The notes beneath the pieces are model-generated. The model did no database searches. It saw only the letters and a program-made list of their open reading frames with translations, and was not told the DNA's origin. Below, in pieces: positions 1-24,140 of a stretch of DNA of 64,000 bases; positions within the stretch are counted from its first letter, which is position 1, and each line of letters starts with the position of its first letter. The stretch spans positions 27,631,106 through 27,695,105 of the forward strand of contig OY365810.1 of assembly GCA_959347315.1 (NCBI GenBank), read 5' to 3'. The translations under genes and the position numbers were made by a program. This DNA is from Bimastos eiseni. Lineage: Eukaryota; Annelida; Clitellata; Crassiclitellata; Lumbricidae.

Positions 1-372
1 AAACAAAGTTTTAAATTGTTGGCACAGGGAGTAACGATGGTGCAGAAAACAACCAGTTTTGTCACTGTCTGTGCTACGTTCCTTGATTAAACGGTCTGGT
101 CTTGATCCAAACAGCCACTAGTGTTTCTGGATGAATTTGACATGATATAGGGCCTGTTGTTAGCTTTCTGTTGTTGCCTTTTTTAGCAAAGGTGTTTTAT
201 CACATTGATAATCATGTTGTAATAATCATAATAATTAAAGTATTTTACTTGAGTAAAATATTCGTAAAATAAAGAGGGAGCAAATGCGCCCCTTCAGTAC
301 ATTAAAGAAAGATAATTATGCTCCCTATGTGCAAACACATGAGTTGATCTGGTTGAGCTCTTAACTCCTAAG
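1..372 (+). other. Filamin intron (3' part)
   Basis: No coding exon is visible before the acceptor at 371-372. AT-rich sequence of the intron that precedes exon A. Confidence 0.6.
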
Positions 373-535
373 CTCTTTGGTCCAGGTGAACTGACAGCAC
401 AATGTGCTGGTCCAACCAGATATGACGAATGTAGTCTGATCGACAACCGAAATGGAACTTTCACTCTGACCATTAAACCACTGGAGGCTGGCAAACATAC
501 CCTGGAAGTCAAATACAACAACGAACACGTCCTTG
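373..535 (+). CDS. Filamin exon A (third from last)
   Basis: Opens after a pyrimidine-rich acceptor and encodes LFGPGELTAQC through NNEHVLG, the second half of one filamin repeat. It ends after the first base of a Gly codon at a GTTTGT donor. The 5' boundary at 373 assumes the AG at 371-372; another AG about 15 bases upstream is possible. Confidence 0.82.
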
Positions 536-2374
536 GTTTGTTTGCTTTTACGTATTTGGCTGCTATAGTTTAGGCTGGAACAACATTTTATATGAAATTA
601 TTTTCATAGCACTTTGCCTGACTATCAAGTGTCATTATTCTGAAATTTCATTTAAATTGATAGTTATCTACATGAATTATGTCAAACTATATATAGACAC
701 GTTTTTTAATTACTCTTTTGTGTACATTCAGATGCGAAAAGAGGACAAGATACATAATAATAGAGTATTTGACATACTAAAATTAGCTAAATAAAGATCA
801 CAGGAGATCCATAGGTTGCACCTATACCCAAAAGTACAAGAAAAATGCTGAGAGTAAGTTAGAGTGAGATAGAGGCAATGACACACAGCAAAAGGTAAAG
901 AAATAGAAGAAGAGGGAGAAAGACAAACAGACACTGCAGACAGACAGTCAGAGAGAGGGGTAGGAAGAGTTAGATATGGAAACAGAGAAAGGCAGAAGAG
1001 AACAGAAATTATTTGTTCAAGCAAATATTTATCCTAAGTGGTATCATTTAGGTTTGTATAATTTGTACTTCAGGAAAGCTTCTTAATCGTGGGTCATGTG
1101 AATGTTCACTGTTATGGTGCATTCATTACCTCGCTGAAAGACGCAATAGTGCTAATTTTAAGTGTTCTTTAAACAGGAAGTCCATTCACACTTAAGATCG
1201 CTGGGGTGCCAGATCCATCGAAAGTCCGCGTGACTGGACCAGGAATCCAGGATGGATACCTGGATAATTTTCGGAGCCACTTCTTTGTGGACACACATGG
1301 TGCTGGAGGTGGTGCACTTGAGGTGACAATTCGAGGGCCCAAAGGTTTGTTCTTGGCAGTCAGAACTATAACAGAATTCAAAACAGAATTCATCATCTTA
1401 AGCCTTTTAGAACAAATCAAGAAAATCCCTGACCCAGTGATACACCTGTCCACTAACTCTTAATTAGGGTCAGCCAGGTAGGCTTCTTCCAAGCTATAGA
1501 CTCACCTCTTCAAGAACTTCTACCCGACTCGCCTGTGAATAAGTTAGTTCCTGCGACTTAGCTTTTGTAGGTGCTGTAGAAATGTTGAGATTATGATTAC
1601 AAAAGCTATATACCATATACCTTCCAATTCTCAACCAAAACGACATGATCCTTTAACATCAGCTCTGCTCCTTTGACCCTCTGGAAACTTTAGAAGTGTG
1701 GAGATTATGGTTTATTATATACGACTGAATTATGTAAATATGTCTTGCCCATTTAGGCCTCACTGTTTCTCTTATGTAATTCATTCGGTTGACTTCTATA
1801 GCATCGTTATGCACAATTATGCCTCCTCATAAGGTCACCCCCCATACAACATGTGATCCAAGCCACATGACCTCACTTCATCTAGAGCTGATGCCTCCTA
1901 GAAGTGTACCAAGAGAACTTATAATATGCAGACGTTTTATGACTGTTAAAATTTGTGCTATTATTTATACCTCTTGTAAGCTGTTGTGCATTTGCTGGTA
2001 GTCTAATAAAGAATATTCTTACTCACTTACAGTGCCACAATTGATCATCATTTCAAGTGAAACTGTGGTAATGTATTGTAATGCCTACATTGGAGAAACT
2101 TGGTCGAATTTCTACATAACATGTACATCTGTGTGTGCATATAAATACATCTGTTATTTAAACCAGAGATATGACTGTGTATTTATATTTGTTGTTTTTC
2201 TAACCAGCGGGTTTTCGAGTCGATATGCAGAGATCGAACGAGAGGGATCGTACAATCGTCTGTCGCTATGATCCCTCTGAACCTGGCGTCTATAAAATCT
2301 GTGTCCGCTGGTCTGGAGTAGACGTTCCAGGAAGTCCGTTCCGTGTTAACATCATGGATCGAGCGGAGGAATAG
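373..2374 (+). CDS. Filamin-type protein, C-terminal end (last three coding exons)
   Basis: Filamins are cytoplasmic actin cross-linkers made of serial Ig-like filamin repeats. Three exons are joined here: 373-535, 1177-1344 and 2208-2374, ending in TAG. Acceptors are AG at 371-372, 1175-1176 and 2206-2207; donors are GT at 537-536 context and 1345-1346; both internal splices are phase 1, so the frame is kept. The joined peptide shows the filamin-repeat hallmarks: GPGEL, NGTFTLTIKPLEAGKHT, SPFTLKI, KVRVTGPGI, FFVDTHGAGGGALEVTIRGP, RYDPSEPGVYKICVRWSG and VPGSPFRVNI. That is about one and a half repeats, followed by a six-residue tail MDRAEE. The 5' part of the gene lies outside the window. The end is not the long hinge-plus-dimerisation repeat of vertebrate filamin A as I know it, so this may be a filamin-like or jitterbug-like relative. 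Family assignment is firm; the orthologue is not. Confidence 0.9.
536..1176 (+). other. Filamin intron between exons A and B
   Basis: GT at 536-537 to AG at 1175-1176. A purine-rich AGAGA/ACAGAC stretch lies at about 870-1000. No other feature seen. Confidence 0.75.
1177..1344 (+). CDS. Filamin exon B (second from last)
   Basis: Acceptor TTTAAACAG. It completes the Gly codon and reads SPFTLKIAGVPDPSK through VTIRGPK, the first half of the last repeat. It stops one base into the next codon at a GTTTGT donor of the same form as exon A. Length 168 nt. Confidence 0.9.
1530..2030 (+). mobile_element. Short retroposon with CTTAC tail, inside filamin intron
   Basis: Its head, around 1530-1600, matches sequences at 24049-24140 (+) and 40482-40566 (-); all share TTCCYGCGACTT followed by a TTTTGTRGGYGCTGTA-like stretch and GAGATTAYGATTA. 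Its tail ends in CTTACTCACTTAC at about 2017-2029. Similar CTTA-repeat tails end the repeats at 6850-7012 and 14340-14625. Whether head and tail belong to one element is inferred from this copy only. It fills most of the intron before the last exon. Confidence 0.45.
2208..2374 (+). CDS. Filamin last coding exon
   Basis: Acceptor TTTCTAACCAG. It reads GFRVDMQRSNERD through VPGSPFRVNIMDRAEE and stops at TAG 2372-2374. The RYDPSEPGVY and GSPFRV motifs are classic filamin-repeat strands. Codon frame follows from the phase-1 splice with exon B. Confidence 0.9.
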
Positions 2375-2583
2375 GACTGTGACTTGGCTGCGAGTGGTGC
2401 TCAATTGGAGAAATCAAGGCTTTGGCTCAGTTTAGGTTTCATGCATTGTAATTTCTTAGAATGGAGGAAGAAAGCTCAGATTTTGCAATTTCTCATTTAT
2501 ACATTGAAGTACGTGTTGCTTCTCAATTAAATTTTTCAATGCAAAAGTTCCATAAGTTATTTCATGTATACTATCATATTATT

Positions 2584-2589
2584 AATAAA
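2584..2589 (+). terminator. Candidate filamin poly(A) signal
   Basis: AATAAA 210 bases after the stop codon. ATTAAA-like sequences occur slightly earlier (about 2528). Sequence alone does not show which is used. Confidence 0.45.
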
Positions 2590-2605
2590 TTGCTATTATC
2601 ATCAT

Positions 2606-4005
2606 AATTAGCAATATTAGACTGTAAATTTTACAGTGAATGCTATGGTGCTTTGGTCTGGTGCATGCAGTATAACCAATGGCATCATGTATGGCACAAG
2701 TATCAAGCCAAGTATGCCAGTATAATCCAGGAGGTCGGTCTCCTGGTACACAGACAGACAGACAGACAGACTGTGGTGGCTTAACTTGCTCTGAGATTGA
2801 CTTTGAGTGGAAACTGATATAAGAGAAAGAGCCAAACAGTGGGTGGAACAATTTTGAAGTGTGTTGGACAGTAATGCTGGAAATGGTTATTTATGCATAC
2901 CAATAGGACATGTTAGTTTGTGAGATAAACTGTAAATTTATTTATAAGAGATACGTTATTTTTAGGTTAAAAGTTTCTGCTTGGGGCTGCATTGGAGCAG
3001 CCATTTTTTTTCTCAAGTATGTGAGATAAACTCGAGACCAGTTTGCAGAATGTATGATCATATACAGTGTGTATAGTTTCGTGACTCCTTCAACAATGCC
3101 GAGATGTCATAGGATTTTGTGAAATGAAGAACAACAAAAAACAATTGCATGTTATAATAATTTAAATGCCTTATATGATCTTATATGTGGACTTCATTAA
3201 TATTATTAGTTATAATAACTGTTACTTAGTTTTAATTAAGTCGATATGAACATAAGATGCAAGTTCTGTAGTTTTAGCAACTGGAAATGTTAACGAAAAT
3301 TAAGCTTGTTTGTAAATAGTAATTTAATCACAAAATGTTTAGTAGTAATATACATGCAACTAATTAATGTATTAGTTTTTACAGAAAATCTACCACAACT
3401 TTGTTAAATGTTTATGATTATAAATCATGACATTTGTTAATGAAGCAAACCTATAAATACATGTGTAACACAGCAATGATATTTTGGTGACATTTTGAAG
3501 TGATCTGACTTGTTCTAACAGCCAGAAGAGTTTGCAACCGAAGTAAACTCATTCAAGTTGTGAGTGTTGATGGTTCTTGTTGAAGCGTTCAGAATATGCA
3601 ATATCTTCCAGTTTTAAAGAATAAACTTTTCAATGGCGTAAATTTTTATGAATTAGCAGAAAATTGGTTTCAGAACCATGAAGTTCTTTCTGGCAGTGAA
3701 CATGATTGTATTGACCTGTTGTATGATTGGCTTTTGTGTGTTGCTTTCTGGAAACCGCATCTCTGCATTTGTAGATGTGTGTGCCTCTCACAGATGGCGA
3801 ATACAGGAATGCACTGAAAAAATTGTCTGCATTCTAATACTGGTAATTGAAACGGTTTGCCCACTAAGGATATCCAAAAAGAGACCAATGCCAAAAGGGA
3901 ACAATGTGGGTAGTAGGGTGCAGAGTGGAATGCTCTGAATTTGTGGTGTCAGTGTGAAACGATAGCAGTCACTGGTACTCCAAGTTGAACCTATAGGAAT
4001 AATAA
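2606..4005. other. Intergenic or extended 3' UTR, no gene seen
   Basis: AT-rich, with a short (CAGA)n run near 2751-2772. The small open frames around 3596-3938 show no recognisable family and no codon signal I can defend. Confidence 0.5.
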
Positions 4006-4009
4006 TAAT

Positions 4010-4330
4010 AATACCATTGCCGATTTATAAAGCGCAATACAACCTAAAACGAAAGTCAGCAGACAGGGTAAGCCTTGGAAAATAGGAACACTTTCAACTT
4101 AGTTTTAAAGGAATATACTTAGTCTAGGGCCAATCTAACGGTAGGTAGGAGACAATGTGGGTAGTGGGGTGTTCCAACACCGCGGACCAGCATCCGAGAA
4201 AGTGCAGTTGCCGAAACGCGACCTCTTCCTCTACACACGAAGATCGGTCTTCGCAGAGGATTCAAGTCGCAGACCGGACCTGGAGGACCAAGTCCCGAAG
4301 CAGAAACCGCACAAATATCTGGGGGCTAAT
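4010..4330 (-). mobile_element. L2/CR1-type LINE, degenerate 3' end
   Basis: On the minus strand a broken reading frame gives RFGNCTFSDAGPRCWNT and, after a frameshift, SFKTKLKVFLFSKAYP. These match the extreme C-terminus common to L2/CR1-like reverse-transcriptase ORFs (FS-x-x-GP-x-x-WN-x-LP, then SFK-x-x-LK-x-x-LF). The element ends in a GCGCTTTATAAAT-like 3' end, the same end seen in six or more other copies in this window. 5'-truncated and inactive. Confidence 0.7.
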
Positions 4331-4494
4331 CCAATCAAAAAGGAAATCTGTCAAAAACACAAATTTTTACGACATTTATGTACTATAAAAAAAATTATTT
4401 TTAACTGTTGTTTAATGTTCATATGCTGATGATAAACCCTAAAGCACTTAAATTTGTTAATCCCAGTATGATTTCCTGTCACCACTTTACAGCA

Positions 4495-5015
4495 AGCTTA
4501 GACTAGTGAAGAAATTTGTTAAGACAGTGAACAAAGTGGGAAAGGGGTTCAAGAGTCAACTTAACAGACAAGTTATGTAATACCAAGATACGAGAAGGCA
4601 TATTTGTTGGTTCACAGATCAAGGAACTGATGAATGACATTTACTTTGATGAACTCCTGGATAAACTTGATCTACCTGCCAAGCAAGCAGTCTTTGTAGG
4701 ACATTGTAAGCAACTTTCTGGGCAATAAAAATATACCAAATTATGTTCAGCTGGTAGAAAACATATTTCTAACGCTTCATGTGATGGAGGTCAAAATACC
4801 ATTCAAAATACATTTCTTGCATTCCCATCTGGATTTTTCTCAGCAAATCTTAGTGACGTCAGCAATGAACACGGCGAACGATTTCATGAGAACATTGCCA
4901 CAATGGAGACATGATACCATGGGTTTGTTGAGCTTTAATATGCTGAATGATTACTGTTTGAAATTGATCGGAGAGGCTCCTGATATTGAATGCAAACACA
5001 AATCAATTCAGTTTT
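4495..5015 (+). pseudogene. Fragment of a repetitive, transposon-associated ORF
   Basis: Frame-shifted pieces read, in order, KIREGIFVGSQIKELMND, LDLPAKQAVF, KIHFLHSHLDF, NEHGERFHENIATME and MLNDYCLKLIGEAP. From memory, this order (HFLHSHLDF, then EHGERFHQDI-x-x-ME, then MLADYCW) recurs in many uncharacterised multi-copy invertebrate proteins that are generally thought to be transposon-derived. At least two frameshifts and several stops separate the pieces, so it is dead. I cannot name the transposon superfamily. Confidence 0.6.
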
Positions 5016-6720
5016 AGAGTTTCAACAAATTGAATTACAAGCACATTGCGCACTAACTGTATGTTTGAGCATTTTTTTAAAGTATTGTGTACCATATTTC
5101 TCAAAATTCCTACATGATATAAATATTCTGAGTAAACCACTGTATTTAGCATGCCAAACTCTACAGAAAACATTTTTGGAAAGAAAAAGTTAAAAAATTT
5201 GTCCAGTGTTCTATTCAGCAGATACGTTTTATTGTCAGACATTTATATCACATTAAATATAACAGAATGAAGAAATCTAGACAATAAGAAAGAAAATAGT
5301 TTCAAAATTGTCAACATCTGATTTGTAACATGTATTATTACATAACTTCCTCAGCAATTGGTCAGATTTTAAATAAATTAAAATAAACCCCTAATTAAGA
5401 AAAGATAACAACCTATATAAGGTAATAGATAATACATGAAAAGATTACAGCTAAAACAGCTTTTTAACAGAAGTTGTCTAAAAGGTGACAAAGCAACATT
5501 GCAAGGGTCATAAATTAACTGATCTATCTACAGCCAGGTACATTCAAATGAACTACCATTATCAATTACTAAGGCTGTCCTCCTTTACCTTCTATAATTT
5601 TGCACCCAATATCTTATGTGCACACAAAAAACAAGATAACACTATTAATTTTGAAAAAAGGATAACTACCAGAAAACTTTATCTGGATATTCTTTCAATA
5701 GCACAGAGCAACAATACCTCACGAAAAATTATAGGCTACATGTCTTGGACAGAAATTTTAATACTAGATTTCTTAAGACTTGAATCCTTGCCCATAGGGT
5801 AAGTAGAGGCGCTCTTGTCCCTGAATGTCTATCTCATGTGGATTTCATACATCTCAGATACACTGTACTCTTATTGGAAAACTGTCCCCTTCTCTCATAT
5901 CTGCACAGGCTGTGCTACCAAGTAAAAAATTGTCTGGTACATCATATTGTAGGCCTATGATTACACAATCAGCAATGTAACCACCAAGCAGCAGATCTTA
6001 CAGACCATCCAATCATAAAAGTGTAACCACAAGTAAAAAATCTTGTCCTGTAACACTAATTACGTTAAGCTGACCATCAACCCCCATCACATCTTGGAAT
6101 GTTTGGTAACATCATGATTGGTGGTCAGATATTTAACATGTTCCAATATGCATGTTGTTTTGCATATCGGAAAGGCCAGGACTTGATAAACAGGGTTCCG
6201 AAATTAACTAGACTGGTCGAGCTCTTAGATGTCATGTGCCTACTATCATTCATTTATTATGACTTCACCTTCCTTACTGATTGACAGATTTCCTCAGTTA
6301 AATTTGACTCCTGTTGAACTTGTTATCAGCTGTAATTTGAATGCAGTTGGGATTAATAAACACCAAAATTATTTTGTTAATATTATCACAATATATCATC
6401 CTTCATTTCGATAAAAGTTTTATAATAACTGCTTTCTACTCTACAATTATTTCTGGAGGCAACCCTTGCGGGAACAACCTCTGGCGGCCAGCTAAAAGGC
6501 ATGGCAATCTAAATCTAAGCGAATGGCCAGATTGGTTGCCCTTGAATCTGTCCTTGCGTTTGCATACAGCTCAGTCTGCAGTAATTGATAAACTCAAATG
6601 AAGCAAATCTCTGATTAACCTGACAGTGTTACTACTAGTTCTGAGCATTCATAAACTTTTCTCCTTTAATTAAAACATAATCTGAGGCAATGATCACAGA
6701 TATCCAATGATATGACTACT
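5016..6720. other. Intergenic, nothing recognised
   Basis: AT-rich sequence with short open frames that match no family I know. A slightly GC-richer stretch lies at 6450-6600. Confidence 0.5.
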
Positions 6721-6724
6721 ACAG

Positions 6725-6848
6725 GGGTCACTCGGTCCAGGATTCGCAAGTCGCCATCTGCGCCAACGTGTTCATAATAGGATCGTTCCTCGTGTGGATG
6801 ACTTTATCTGTTGTGGTTTCATTACTAGGATGCTACATAAAAGTATGA
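6725..6848 (+). CDS. Candidate terminal exon, CD225 (IFITM/dispanin)-like second membrane segment
   Basis: Directly after CTACTACAG (AG at 6723-6724), a frame runs GHSVQDSQVAICANVFIIG, then SFLVWMTLSVVVSLLGCYIK, then V and TGA at 6846-6848. Polar residues followed by Ser, Ala, Asn and Ile-Gly spaced ahead of a roughly 20-residue hydrophobic helix resemble the second half of a CD225 domain, a family of two-pass small membrane proteins. No upstream exon with the first membrane segment was found, so this could be the 3' exon of a split small gene, a processed fragment, or chance. The frame upstream of the AG hits TGA, which fits a splice boundary. Confidence 0.35.
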
Positions 6849-6849
6849 A

Positions 6850-7012
6850 TAGCTAACATAATTATATGATATGAGATGTGATTCATATCCTGCTATTAAT
6901 TGAACGTTTCTACTACTAAGCTTTTATTATGTGTACCATGCATGTTAATTATTTGTTTGTACATGCTGTACGATTGCAGGCGTTATTATTAAAGAAAATA
7001 CTTACTTACTTA
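6850..7012 (+). mobile_element. CTTAC-tailed retroposon 3' end
   Basis: Resembles 14480-14625: a stretch like TGTACATGCTGTACGATTGCAG, then AAATACTTACTTACTTA. The tetranucleotide tail marks a LINE or SINE 3' terminus. Confidence 0.5.
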
Positions 7013-10000
7013 AAAAGGCCTATCATCTGATTGATTCTACTAATCATTTTAACTATTTTATTCACAACTTCATAGCACTGGTGTTTATACTCAAGATATC
7101 AAATTATGCTACCCCAAAAGTCCAAAGCCAGGCTCCAAGTGAGGTTAAATAATGCCCAAAATGTCAAGTCTAGTCAAACTTACTCTGCCTCTGCAAACAC
7201 ATCTAGAGAAAAGCGACTTAAACTTTAAAAACGGCACAGGCCTGTTGAAAGCTCTGCAACAGCCAGGGCACCAACAAAACAGCATTCAACAATCAGATCA
7301 ATGCCAATGACTACATGTGAAACATGTAGATTCTGATTGTATCATATTTATAGCTGTCAGTTAAATCAGCATTGAATTACAGCCAACTTGTGGCTTCAAG
7401 TTACTCACTGCAATTAAAGATTGCACGACACTAAATCTAAACAAACGATCATTGTCTCAGAACTCCATCTCCTTAACATAAAAATAAAACATGTAAATTT
7501 ACATTGACAGAAGAAAACTCAACAAAACGGTGATCTAATTTTTACAAACAACAGTTTCAAAACAGGTGATCAGTCAGTCATTTAATATTACATCCTGATC
7601 CAGACACAAGGTGCTAAGCATAAATATGGCAAATATCATCACGTCAAACTGAATAGACCAAAACGCATTCAGTTTCACATTTATTGTTTCATAGCAGAGC
7701 ACAAGCACAAAAACGATGGGCACAAATTAACAATGTTGTTCAACAGAAGTGAAATCAACAATAAACCTCAGATGAAAATGCGAAACACAAAGCTTCATTT
7801 AATCAAATTACTTCTGCTTTGTTCTTAGCATGTGAAGCAGACACACACATACAACCCAATCAATTTATACTCAAAGAAGTGTAAATTTTCCCTAGAACAT
7901 GAGATTTATTTCCCACACAAAATCAGCATTTACAGCACAAGGAATGGAGGCTGTGCAACACGAACCACTGCATTCAGCTGCGATTAAGTCCATTTAAGTG
8001 GAATTTTCATTTGTATAGCACTTCATCTTCGATTATGTAAGGTCAAAATCTATTGTATTGTATCTAAACATTTACACAGCGTCTCTCACGATGTTAGGAG
8101 TGTGATTTGCTGATGTTGAGCAGTCTCAGCACTTCTCATGAAACTGTTTAAATCACTGTCTGTTAAATTTGCCAGTTAGTCCTGCAATATGTCCAAATCC
8201 TAGCACACATCTACTTACAACCACTGCAAACAGAAAAGGTATCATCAACCAGAACTTGACTATGAACAAACATGTCAGTCTTCTAGAATTCATAACACTA
8301 GGCTAGCAACAACTGGAACGTTTGATGGTTACTAAAGCATCACACTACATATAACAACATGAAGTGTCACTTACAGCAATGTGCCTTTCACCATCTCCAG
8401 TTTTCATAGCAAATTTGATTACAAATCCATTTTAAACAGTGACCACGTCCTCCGCACTTGTCAACATATGTCTGTAACAACCAAAGAAATAAGCCAGTAG
8501 TATAAACATATGAAAAAACTAATCAACTGATCTAAAAGAAATTATACTGACTACTTGCACAAACATCTGAAATTGAAATATTAAAAAACGTTTTGTAAAT
8601 CAAGACAAAGTTAATATGAAATCTTACATTTAAACGCCTGGCTTGTGTCCTAAAGCTCTACCAAAGTGACATTCCTCTGGGCTAGGGCTGCATTCTGCCC
8701 TCGTCACTTGTAGTCAATACCAGACATTAAAGACAGTTAGTAAAGGGCCATTCTAGTCTCAAATAGATCAGCAGTTCAATTCATTACATTTAAGTTAATT
8801 GAATGAACAATCAATACTAATTAAATGTCAGACATGCATTAAAACAACATCACAGTGAATCACTAATCTTAGTAAGCTAGTGTTAACTACCTAGGCCAGC
8901 ATCTTTATTACTATATGAGCTACAAGGTGTTATAGCCTACTCTACCTCCTTTGGTTTGGTCATCCCTTGTTGAAGATTGACATAGTCAACAGTACTTGAT
9001 GCACCAACGGTCCAACACTTCAGCAGTACTCAAGAGCCCCCATCTTGCTAAGGTCCTTATCTGCTGTCACATTAATCGCTCAGTCAATTTCATAGTTCAC
9101 GTACAAACACTGTTGTTATTCAAACACCTCTGTTAAAACACCTCAGTTTGGCCAATGCTCAAGTAGTTGTCTCTTCAAAATCACTAAGACCACCTCATAT
9201 GGAGGGTGTTTTCAAGACAACTCTTTCATCAATCGCAATCACCACTGAATCTTCACTACTGCACTGTTTCTATTCAATATAACTTTGACAATTTATTGCC
9301 TCTGCTACACGATTCGATGAACTGAGTTCACGATGAAACCTATCGTTCCTGTATTGGAAGGGCTTCACTTGAGCAATCAGAAGTATGAATTCTGGTATGT
9401 TCGACACAGAACATCCTCAGTTCATGACGGTCACCCTCACCAACGTCTCAAATGACAAGTTAACAGACAATTGAGACCATTTTAAAGACTATAGAGACCA
9501 CTTTAAAGGCTATTGAGACCATTTTAAAGACTATTGAGACCATTTAAACTGGTCCAATCACTGTTTCCACATCATTTCATTTAATCCATAAACTATACAT
9601 TAAATCCCTTTGACACTGACCAAAGATGCTGACTAACCAACCATTATATGCAAGTAATCACAAATATAATTATTAGTCCATTTCTGTCATGTCTTAACAC
9701 AGCATTACAACATAACATCACCAATCTACATTTAAGATAATATTGTGTGATCATAGGGACATCGTTACAGCCAAAACGCTTACAAGTGATTTCTGTGCAT
9801 TGGAAAAGTTGCTTAGAGTAAAATCAATGCATAAGTAGTGATGCAAAACACAGGAAAGAAGTTCACAATTATTTTGATAAAAATCAAGCAAACACTATTC
9901 CTCTCCCCACAAAAAAACCTTTGCATTAAACACACACTCAAGAAAATCCCTATATTGAAACTCCTCGATTCATATTTAGAGATATAATGTCGGTATTCAA

Positions 10001-11205
10001 AAGTTACCTGTAACATAATTTTACACACTATTCGAGCGATGTTCTATAAAAGACTGATGACATAATTGCTGAAATCAACAGAGCAAGCAACATTGGCCAG
10101 TGCACATTTTTACATTAAATACTGGCTAGATTTGTCTAGATATTTAACTAATATAAAAGTTTATTTTGATAAACTGATCGCAAGAAACAGCTTTAGAGAA
10201 ACACAGAGAAATTTTTACGATTTAATAGATTTGTTATCTGTAGAAGTGATTTAACACAAAATCAGTCTATGCTAAATTAGGCAGTTCACCAATCTTGTTC
10301 AAGTTATATTGGTAAACAGTGCATCAACAATGAAGCTAAACTAACAACAGCTTAAGAAAATACAAGAAATTATTACATGCTTTGATGCAGCATTCATCTG
10401 CAATTCACTCAAACAACACAGCCTACATAAAAACGCTGCTAGATGCAATATTTAACTCTTTCCTATTCCACAAAAAACATCAATTACAGCTAATGCTAAG
10501 GTTCGTCATATTCACCGATTCAACTAAGGAACATTCTAGCTTTGGGTGACGGTCCATTCAACTGCATATGTTCACATGTCTAAGCTCAACAACCACGGAT
10601 GCCTTGGTGCACGGCAGACGAAAGAGTTCATGCCTTGCAGATCATGCTGCCTGTCACAATAATAATGTCGTCAGCAGTGTACATACCTTCCAAAAACATC
10701 ATGTGGATGTCTCTGACTTTAACAAAGCTCATAGACAGACGCTTAAACCAAAAGCCTAAAGAGGCAGCAATGGCCAGGAAGTTCCTGTGACTTAAATATG
10801 CTTAGCTTTGGCATGTGAGGGATGCTACTGCCAACAGTCAAACTCTGTATGCCCTGTCAAGGCCATGCAAGGTCAGCCGTAATCACCCACCAGAATAGAA
10901 TATGCTGAAAGATTGTTAAATAATTTACACAAAGAAGTGCAAGTCAGCTATCATGAAAACCCAGCTTAATTTCCTTCTCTGCAAAGACCACTGTCCATAA
11001 AACATGTCAAGACGCAGCTGCCTCCAAGAACAAAGACAAGGCACACACAGGTCATTAATAACACCGCAGTTCACGAAGTGCTTCGAACTAAACAAAACAG
11101 TGAGTCCAGAATCAGAAGAGAAACTACACAAAGCAACAGCTAGACGAAGAAGTGACTAAAGAGATAAAACCAATGATTTACATCACAGCATCAACAGAGT
11201 TACCA
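7013..11205 (-). other. CNNM 3' flank, possibly a long 3' UTR
   Basis: More than 4 kb with no recognisable exon on either strand, lying between the CNNM stop codon (11206) and the CTTAC retroposon. TTTATT, the complement of AATAAA, occurs several times (for example near 7678, 9292 and 10161), so the polyadenylation site cannot be fixed by eye. Confidence 0.4.
9471..9548 (+). repeat. 21-bp minisatellite, about 3.7 copies
   Basis: Unit close to TTGAGACCATTTTAAAGACT plus A, repeated with few changes. Confidence 0.85.
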
Positions 11206-23533
<12,328 letters not shown>

Positions 23534-24045
23534 GTTGGTATCCAGCATAGGGATGTTGTATGAAGTAGGTTGTTGTTTCCACTGAATCGGAGCATTAAAG
23601 AAAAAACATTTCACGAAAGAATTTCTCTTCTGCTATAAATTTAAACCTGCTCCGAAAACAAAATTTCACTCCATTGGTTTGAATTCAAGAGTCATGACAT
23701 GACTTCAGAAGCCAACTAATAAATAATCACGTAAACATGGCCCATGGCAACTCGGACATTGAACAGAAGTCACAAGATGTCACGCAGAAGATCTAAAACA
23801 GCGCATTATATCCAACGAGTCTTATCATTTAAACGTGTGTGAAGTAAGTAAGCTTACAGCTGCTCTATCTACAAAGCCTGTCGGACGAGGTAACGATGAT
23901 AGCTCAAATAGCCTATAATAACTAAATTCGTATCGATGTCTAAATTGAAAAATATACATCCAACTCGGTCAATACGTGTAGCAAACGTCGAGAATAATCA
24001 CAGACACCGTGAATATGATTGTGAACTAGACCGTGCGATTTTTTT
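23534..24045 (-). other. CNNM 5' flank
   Basis: Contains the 5' UTR and presumably the promoter. No TATA element or CpG cluster stands out. Positions 24010-24038 copy a piece of CNNM exon 1 (see findings). Confidence 0.4.
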
Positions 24046-24048
24046 GAT

Positions 24049-24140
24049 CGAGTGTCTGTGAATTAAAAAGCTGATTCCCGCGACTTCACGTTTGTGGGCG
24101 CTGTACAACGTTAATTGAGATTACGATTAGGCCTACGATT
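24049..24140 (+). repeat. Copy of the GCGACTT/GAGATTACGATTA repeat
   Basis: Matches the head at 1530-1600 and the inverted copy at 40482-40566 (TTCCCGCGACTT, GGGCGCTGTA, GAGATTACGATTA). Confidence 0.6.

Noticed and set aside
23534..23609. Upstream extension of CNNM beyond ATG 23533/23548
   Set aside because: The longer frame has only a GTG at its start and no canonical ATG; the extension would push the signal peptide inward.
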